Of a stretch of DNA of 6,499 bases, positions 6,499 through 6,499 are shown one piece after another; the stretch's first letter is position 1; each line of letters begins with the position of its first letter. The translations under genes and the position numbers were made by a program. This DNA comes from an uncultured Terrimonas sp. (GTDB taxonomy: Bacteria; Bacteroidota; Bacteroidia; Chitinophagales; Chitinophagaceae): assembly GCA_946886925.1 (NCBI GenBank), contig CAMPJQ010000166.1, forward strand, positions 1 through 6,499, read 5' to 3'. The notes beneath the pieces are model-generated. The model saw only the letters and a list, made by a program, of their open reading frames with translations, was not told where the DNA came from and searched no databases.

Positions 6499-6499
6499 T

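Noticed and set aside
1..6499. Search by eye for CRISPR arrays, tRNA genes, insertion-sequence ends and long repeats
   Set aside because: No regularly spaced repeats, cloverleaf-like segments, transposase motifs or terminal inverted repeats were seen.

Overview
The window looks like chromosomal DNA of a Bacteroidota bacterium, most likely in or near the Chitinophagaceae. This rests on a ruvC with a Bacteroidota-style C-terminal tail, a DUF3108 protein that reads like Chitinophagaceae homologues, a TAnnTTTG-type -7 box, AT-rich spacers and a general lack of well-spaced Shine-Dalgarno sequences. No database was searched, so the lineage is an inference from recognised protein patterns.

Left part (about 1-2222): conserved genes. 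On the minus strand, a UPF0104/LPG-synthase-type membrane protein (659-1627) is followed by a DUF3108 envelope protein (662 to beyond the left edge). Their stop and start codons overlap (ATGA), so they are almost certainly co-transcribed. ruvC, the Holliday-junction resolvase, is transcribed divergently on the plus strand from about 1647. The proposed starts of the divergent genes are only 19 bp apart, so each promoter probably lies inside the start of the other gene. The farthest upstream in-frame start of each gene is probably too long.

Middle (2223-3539): a 357-bp AT-rich spacer without a convincing gene, containing a small palindromic dyad, and then a plus-strand gene for a 319-residue protein that I do not recognise. 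It has no signal peptide but has a glycine-rich hydrophobic stretch in the middle.

Right part (3608-6498, minus strand): two genes 68 bp apart in probable operon order. The first is a zinc-dependent N-acetylmuramoyl-L-alanine amidase (Amidase_2/T7-lysozyme fold) with an acidic tail. The second is a 576-residue fusion of a helical, TRAFs-binding/DUF4071-like N-terminal half to a trypsin-like serine protease with a complete His-Asp-Ser triad and a V8-protease-like pocket motif. The fusion protein has no signal peptide and is predicted to be cytoplasmic. Such helical-adaptor-plus-trypsin architectures occur in bacterial signalling and conflict systems, so this pair, perhaps with the convergent unknown gene, is the most interesting part of the window. 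No transposase, integrase, tRNA, rRNA or CRISPR array was seen.
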